Positions 58,800-64,000 of a DNA stretch of 64,000 nt are shown here, in pieces. Location of the stretch: the NCBI GenBank assembly GCA_015680685.1, contig MNCI01004106.1:146056-210055 (forward strand), in the 5' to 3' direction. The position numbers were made by a program, and so were the translations under genes. Source of the DNA: Gnetum montanum (lineage: Eukaryota > Streptophyta > Gnetopsida > Gnetales > Gnetaceae). Positions within the stretch are counted from its first letter, which is position 1. The number at the start of each line of letters is the position of its first letter. The notes beneath the pieces were generated by a model that saw only the letters and a program-made list of their open reading frames with translations, had not been told where the DNA came from and did not search any database.

Positions 58800-61210
58800 T
58801 AAAATGTGCATGTGTACCATTTTTGGTGGGCCCATGAACTAATTTGGCTTGTAGAACCATCTTTGAATTTACTCATAGAGCCATTTTCATATCTCACAAA
58901 CTTGCACTTCAAAGATGTTGATATGGATGAACTATTTCTATGCTTGTTCATAGAGCTAAATTTTAGCTTCATATGCTAGTTGTACAAGCTAATTTGGAAG
59001 ATGCTAACATGGTAGAACTTCTTTAAGGTCCATTTTAGAGTTAAATTTTTCCTTTACTAAATTGACCCTACAAGATCATTTCATGATGAGGCTTAAAATC
59101 TATTCATAGAACCTTCTATGGAGCCACTTTTTATATTTACGTACTTATTCTCATAGCTATCAACATGGAAGGACCATTTCCATCTACTTGAGGGGTTGAC
59201 ATGGTAGAGCTATTTTGCGCTTGCATTATAGTGCTGAGTTTTAACTCTACAAGCATCACCGTTTCCTTTAAGATAGTGTGTTGGGACTAATAGTGGTGTA
59301 GCTTGTAAGATTCACTCATCCACTTCTATGAATAGAGTGGATGTGGTAAATCCATTTTCTAGAGCTATCTTGCAAAATTATAGTTTGTCTTTACAAAGGC
59401 TTAATTGTAGATTTCCTTCTTAGCCATGTAAAACCATTTTCAACCTTCCTTGTAGAGTCAATTTTTTTCTCTACAAACTTCCTTTAAATGGATTCCACAT
59501 GTCCTATATAAAGCTACTACTACTTTTTCTCCTCTTTCCTCTAATCTTGCAAAGCTAGTCTAAGTAGGCCTATCTTGTAGGGCTAATTTTTGATTCTACA
59601 AGTCTTTTTAATGTGGAAAATGATGATGTAATTCATAGAACTATTTTATCTTTTCTTTGTAGAGTCATTTTGTAGAATCAAATTTTATTCTATAGACCAA
59701 GTCTCTCTAGAAGCTGACGTGGCAAAAGCTAATGTGGAATAGTTTATTCATAGAACATAAATGTGGCTCCATCACTAAACTAACATGGCATAACCTAACA
59801 TGGTAAAGTTCACTTGACAACTGCTTTGTAGGGTACATTTTTACTCTATGATCAACATCCTTTTTCTAATTACAACATGAAGAAATAAAAGTAGGGTGCC
59901 TTAGTGAGGTTGAACTTTTGGCTCTATGAACAAGGCTCTTTACCTCAAGGCTAACATGGTAGAACCAAAATTCAAATACCTTGTAGAATTATTTTCCCAC
60001 TCTAGAGTTGATTTGGTAGAGTCATTTTTTTACACTTGTTCATAGAACCATATTCTTTTTCTATGAATCTTACTAAGTAGCTTATCTGGAAAAAGTGAAA
60101 ATGTTGTTATGGAGTATAAGCTTATTTTTCATAGAGCCATTTTATAAAACCACTTTCTAGTTCTACAAATCAAAAATTCATAAAATATGATATGGTAGAA
60201 GCTTATGTGGAATAGTTTGTTCGTAGAATCGAAATTTGGATCTACCAACCTACTCTTCATCAAGACGTTGACGTAAAAGAGCTCTTTCATAGAACTACTT
60301 CTTAATTTTAGGAAGCTAGCATCACACATAATAATTGAACATGGTAGAATCATTTTTTAGAGCTAGTCTTCATTTGTATGAGCTCCCTCTTTATGCAACA
60401 TGGTAAGGTCATTTTAAAGCCTCTCTAGAGAGCTTGTTTCCGAATGACTATGAACTTGCTGACTTTTCAAAAGCTAATGTGTCTTATAGAACCAATTTTA
60501 GCTTTTCTTTTTAGATCCATATTTCTATTCTATGAACATGCACTAATTAGAGAGCTTACGTGGTAGAACTATTTTAAAGCTCTATGAACTTCCTCTTACA
60601 AACTAATGTGGTGAAGTGATTTTCACTAAAAATTTTAAGCTTTATGAGTCTTGTCCACATTAATGAAGCTAACTTGGTAAAATTGAAAATAATATTTTTC
60701 ATGAGGTAGGCTCTTTATTCTATGCTCAAGCTTTTTTCACTCTCCGTGACCAAATGATGACATGGCTCATAAGATCATTTTGTAGAATCTCTTCTTTACT
60801 CCTCAAGTTATCATAAGATGATGCCTACATGGAAGAGAAACTTTGTCGAGCCATTTTTCAACACTAAGAGCCTCTTTCATATAACCATTGACATGGCTAT
60901 AGAACCTTTTCATAAACCTACTTTTCTATCTTACAAGAAAGTTTCTACAAACAATGCTTTAACCTTCGAGTTGACTTGGCAAAGCTATTCTTGTGTTAAC
61001 TTATAGAACCCAGACTCTACTCTACTAACTTATTATGGAGCTTACATGATAGAACTGATCAAGGATCTTTTTTTGTAAAGCCACTTATTAATTCTATGAT
61101 CTACTCCTTCATTCGTAGAGCTAATCCAGTAAATCCACTTCTCTTCATTCATCACCAAACCAAAGTTTCTGCTTAACTAGCTAATGTAGGAAAACCTTTT
61201 TTTTCTAACT
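58800..61210. repeat. Diffuse degenerate repeat field
   Basis: About 2.4 kb in which short phrases keep returning in changing order and spacing: AGCTAACATGGTAGAACC, TAGAGCTATTTT, TTCATAGAACCATTT and CTCTATGAAC. The spacing is roughly 60-150 bp with no fixed period. It looks like an ancient minisatellite that has decayed. Short frames (60129-60353, 60818-61006) follow the phrases and are not called genes. Confidence 0.55.
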
Positions 61211-61622
61211 AAGCTCTTTCTCTTTAAAGCAAGGGTTTCTATTGTTGCTTAATTGTTTGTTCTAATGTCCATCATGATGAAACTAATTCATAACCCTTGC
61301 AATTCCATTTTGGATGACCTCAACTTTCTTATAATTAGGGTAATACAAATTTGAGCCTTCACTGATTCTAAAGTTCTTTTCCTAATGTTCAATTGAATTA
61401 ATTTGTGCATTTAATTTAAAAAATTTCTACTCTAGTGCCCCATAAAAACATTTCTTATTTTAATTTATTTCATGTATATATAGTTGCATTTTGATATACA
61501 CACACACACATACATATTTGCATTTTCATGGTCATCTCTATGCATATTTAGTTTTTCATGGTTTTTGCAATTATTGCTAAATAATCCTATATGTATTTCA
61601 ATATGATTTTAATAATCAATCT
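61211..61622. other. Flank of element K, no gene seen
   Basis: AT-rich sequence with a (CA)n run near 61498-61511. The last bases, AATCT, would be the target duplication of K; the other copy is outside the window. Confidence 0.45.
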
Positions 61623-62336
61623 TGTAGCGACCGAAAATGTTGGCAGCTGAAAAACATCAGGGAGTTGTTAGCCGCGGACAGTCTCAACCTCGTTCTCGCG
61701 GGAGGGCCATGCTAGATGGAACGGAAATAGGGTGCCCTGAACAGTCTGGTCGATCAGACAGGGACTTAGTTGGTGTCTATATAACCTTTTGCAAGGTGTG
61801 ATTTAAAAATGAAACTGATAGCACAAAGGAATCCCTAAATGCAAAAGAAATAGAAAACAATGTAAAATGCAATAGTAAACAGGAGATAATGTAAAAGTGC
61901 AATTAGAAAAAATGTGCACCGCTTCGAAGCTATGACCTCACTCTGTCAAGATGGATACAATTGGTTGCATAGTGCTGGGAAGTGCAGAGATCCCGAGAAT
62001 AACCAAGACGTATAGAGCAAGAGGGCAGTAAGCTTGAACGTGGACTCTCGTGTTAACAATGCAACGTACTACCAAGGTGGTGAAAAGAACAGAACAAAAT
62101 GCCAACTGAGAATGCTAACCATTTACAATGTCAAAACAAGAAGCTTACAATGCTTGAGATTATAGTGCCAACTTTTTTCTTGTCAGCCAACTAGACTGTT
62201 AACCGACCAAATTGCTGAGAAAACAGATTGGGGACTGGAAAGTTTTAAAAGGGGGGATGCCAAAAGTGCGAAAAAGCCAGAGTGTACCAGTGCCCGAGCC
62301 AGCCAGAAGGAGAGTTTAAGCATCACTCATTGAGGT

Positions 62337-62346
62337 ATTTATAGGA
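62337..62346 (-). promoter_or_regulatory. TATA box of the element K LTR
   Basis: CCTATAAATA on the minus strand, with the U3 palindromes on its upstream side. Confidence 0.55.
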
Positions 62347-62547
62347 CCAAGGGCACGCAAAAGATGCAGTTTGAACATCACGTGCCTTGGGCCTATGTTG
62401 ACTTGTCTATGTTACATGTGCCTGCATGACCATTCAGCAAGCCTGCCATGCCGTAATTACAAACCTGCCACACTGTAATTACACTGTCAGAGCAATGGTG
62501 CAATTAGGTGAAATGCGTTGATGTTGCATAACTACTTTCCACATTTT

Positions 62548-63107
62548 ACTATGCTTTGCAGCATAGCATGTTTGGCGTAGTGTGGCATCTTCTCATACTA
62601 TGCTATACTACGCAGCGTAGCATAGTGTAACCATCAGTTTGAAGCAAGAATCTACGTTGTTTCCCGCTGCATGTGTTGGGAACCTTCGCAGTGTTATGAT
62701 TTCTAGTTGTAGATTTTCTATGCTATGCTACGCTACGTAGCGTATCATAGCGTAGTAGCTGTCCTTAGCCGTGAAAACGTTGCCAATCTGCAAACTTTGT
62801 CCTTTGCACTACAAAGTTTACGATCTTGCTAATCCTGCCCTTTGAGATGCCTTTTGTCAACTTTTGTAGAATTGCTACGCCTTGCTACACCATATAGCTT
62901 AGCGTAGCGTAGCAGCAAACATGACCTGATGTCGGCCAAGTTTGCCACCTTCTGATGAAAGGAGACATTGTCGAAGGACTTCAAGTCAGGCGAGGGGGTT
63001 GATCGTCTAACTTTTTCTACGCTATGCTACATAGCGTAGCATAGCACTGTGCTTCTATAATCATCTTTTGAATTTTTCTACGCTACACGATGTAGCGTAG
63101 CATAGCA
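62548..63107. repeat. Six TATGCTACG...CGTAGCATA palindromes
   Basis: Units at about 62548-62570, 62596-62628, 62718-62758, 62873-62916, 63016-63046 and 63078-63107. Each is a near-perfect inverted repeat built from CTACGCTA and TAGCGTAG, with a short loop. They are separated by 20-130 bp of unrelated sequence. Confidence 0.82.
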
Positions 63108-63249
63108 AGACTCCTTAACTTAGAAAATTCACTGAAGTAGACAATCTGAAGATCAGAGCACCCATCTCCTAAAGAACTACCATAACACTGCACGAATTGC
63201 AAAGACCTGGTGAAGCAAGCATGCCTTCAAATTTTTTTGGGGTGTTTCA

Positions 63250-63266
63250 TTGGCCCCTCTTTGTCG
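63250..63266 (-). other. Polypurine tract of element K
   Basis: The minus strand reads ACAAAGAGGGGCCAA directly before the LTR start TGAAACACC. Confidence 0.6.
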
Positions 63267-64000
63267 ACATCTGGAGGACAGGCTTAAGAGACGTTGACAA
63301 AGAAATTGAAATACCATGGAAGATGCGACGCTGACATTGCCACTCGGTGAGTGTCAAGACATTGCTTGGTTGTGCTTGAGAGTGAATGGGCAAAGCAGGG
63401 AGGAATGAGGTTTAGGAGAAGGGCAAAGATGATGTTTAGCAACGTCCCTCATCGAAGTGCTCATAAGGGACTTGTTCGCATTTTCATCTTTACCTTCACT
63501 GGCCTTTGACCCTCTATAGGAAAGGTGTTCCTTTCCCAAGATGACCTGCATTACATCCAGGGGGTTTTAACCTGCCTATAAATGCTTACCATGCGGTGAG
63601 CTACATTACACACATCATGGAATTTTCACCTTGAAGTAGCCAAGCTAGTCGAGGCACTCACTTCACAACGCTATAGCATTTGTTGTCGTGGCTTGGACGT
63701 ACTCTCGATCGCACCCTATAAGTAAGACAGAGAGTGAGATGCGAAGTAAGGGCAAGGGTCTTGCTTGCTACAAACGTTGTTAAAGCTCTTGGACACCCAC
63801 GTTGGTGCACAGTATCCAAAGCAAGAAGGCCAGCAATGACCTTGGCAGCACCGGCGTGGAGGAGCTGGCCTTGAAGGCACTAGAAGTTGTTGTGAGTGTA
63901 GATGCTCTGGAATCCCTGCCAAAGGCATGCATTCTTAGTTTAGCTATGGGATCAGCTACCACATAGCTAAAATTCATGTGAGTGTAGGTGTTGGTAGGGG
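63267..64000 (-). other. Element K interior, no family recognised
   Basis: Minus-strand frames at 63354-63551, 63716-63928 and 63780-63977 are short. On the plus strand a stretch near 63800-63955 reads like coding sequence (STGVEELALKALEVV, LPKACILSLAMG). It could be a captured fragment in reverse orientation or chance. No gag or pol motif is seen. Confidence 0.4.

Larger units (their letters stand above)
61623..63249 (-). repeat. 3' LTR of element K
   Basis: 1627 bp, TGTAGCGACCG...GGGTGTTTCA on the plus strand, that is TGAAACACCC...GGTCGCTACA in element sense. The TATA box CCTATAAATA lies on the minus strand at 62337-62346. Upstream of it in element sense are six palindromic units at 62548-63107. 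There is no primer site beyond 61622, so this is a 3' LTR. Confidence 0.7.
61623..64000 (-). mobile_element. Element K: 3' end of another LTR element
   Basis: It comprises an LTR at 61623-63249, an adjoining purine tract on the minus strand and about 0.74 kb of interior, cut by the window end. GC content and CpG frequency are higher than in most of the window, suggesting it is younger. No gag or pol is visible in the part present. Confidence 0.7.

Overview
This window looks like intergenic DNA from a land plant with a very large genome that is saturated with retrotransposons. The evidence is several nested LTR retrotransposons of plant Ty3/gypsy type (Tat-like and Athila-like signatures), tRNA-Asp-like primer-binding sites, short GT-AG introns in one gene-like remnant, and heavy transition-type decay. 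Old, deeply layered elements of this kind fit a gymnosperm, but that is an inference. No intact host gene, rRNA or tRNA gene was seen. Ends marked 'about' are read by eye.

Layout. (1) 142-14581: minus-strand LTR element A, carrying gag and protease but no reverse transcriptase or integrase. Its gag is split by a complete relative, B (5228-12663), flanked by the 5-bp duplication TATCC. (2) 14582-16997: an unrecognised plus-strand multi-exon remnant (J, 14729-16302) and non-coding DNA. (3) 16998-53307: a Tat-like minus-strand array. Element I has its 5' LTR at 51515-53307, then gag, protease, RT, RNase H and integrase, and its 3' LTR at 24948-26851. That second LTR also serves as the 5' LTR of a second unit, H (gag and protease, 24.3-17.0 kb). 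Three later insertions sit inside: G (17329-21032, plus strand, CpG-rich, apparently young) in the protease of H; E (32731-48181 including its own insert; gag, protease and a large extra ORF) in the protease of I; and D (33511-38360) in the 3' LTR of E. D carries a decayed copy of a CCR4/Angel-type exonuclease gene. (4) 54183-58479: element F, a 5'-truncated relative of E with a 3' LTR and a related extra ORF. (5) About 58800-61210: a diffuse degenerate repeat field. (6) 61623-64000: the 3' LTR and internal end of another minus-strand element, K, with palindromic word arrays.

How it works together. The I/H lineage encodes the full set for self-copying (gag, protease, RT, RNase H, integrase), all now broken. 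A, B, E and probably F appear to be a non-autonomous lineage that keeps gag and protease but has lost pol; E and F add an extra sense-strand ORF. Insertion order from nesting: I/H first; then E, then D inside E; G into H; and separately A, then B inside A. A repeated theme is that the U3 part of at least four unrelated LTR families (A/B, G, E, K) carries arrays or pairs of short dyad-symmetric words lying outward of the TATA box. This is the most unusual shared signal in the window.
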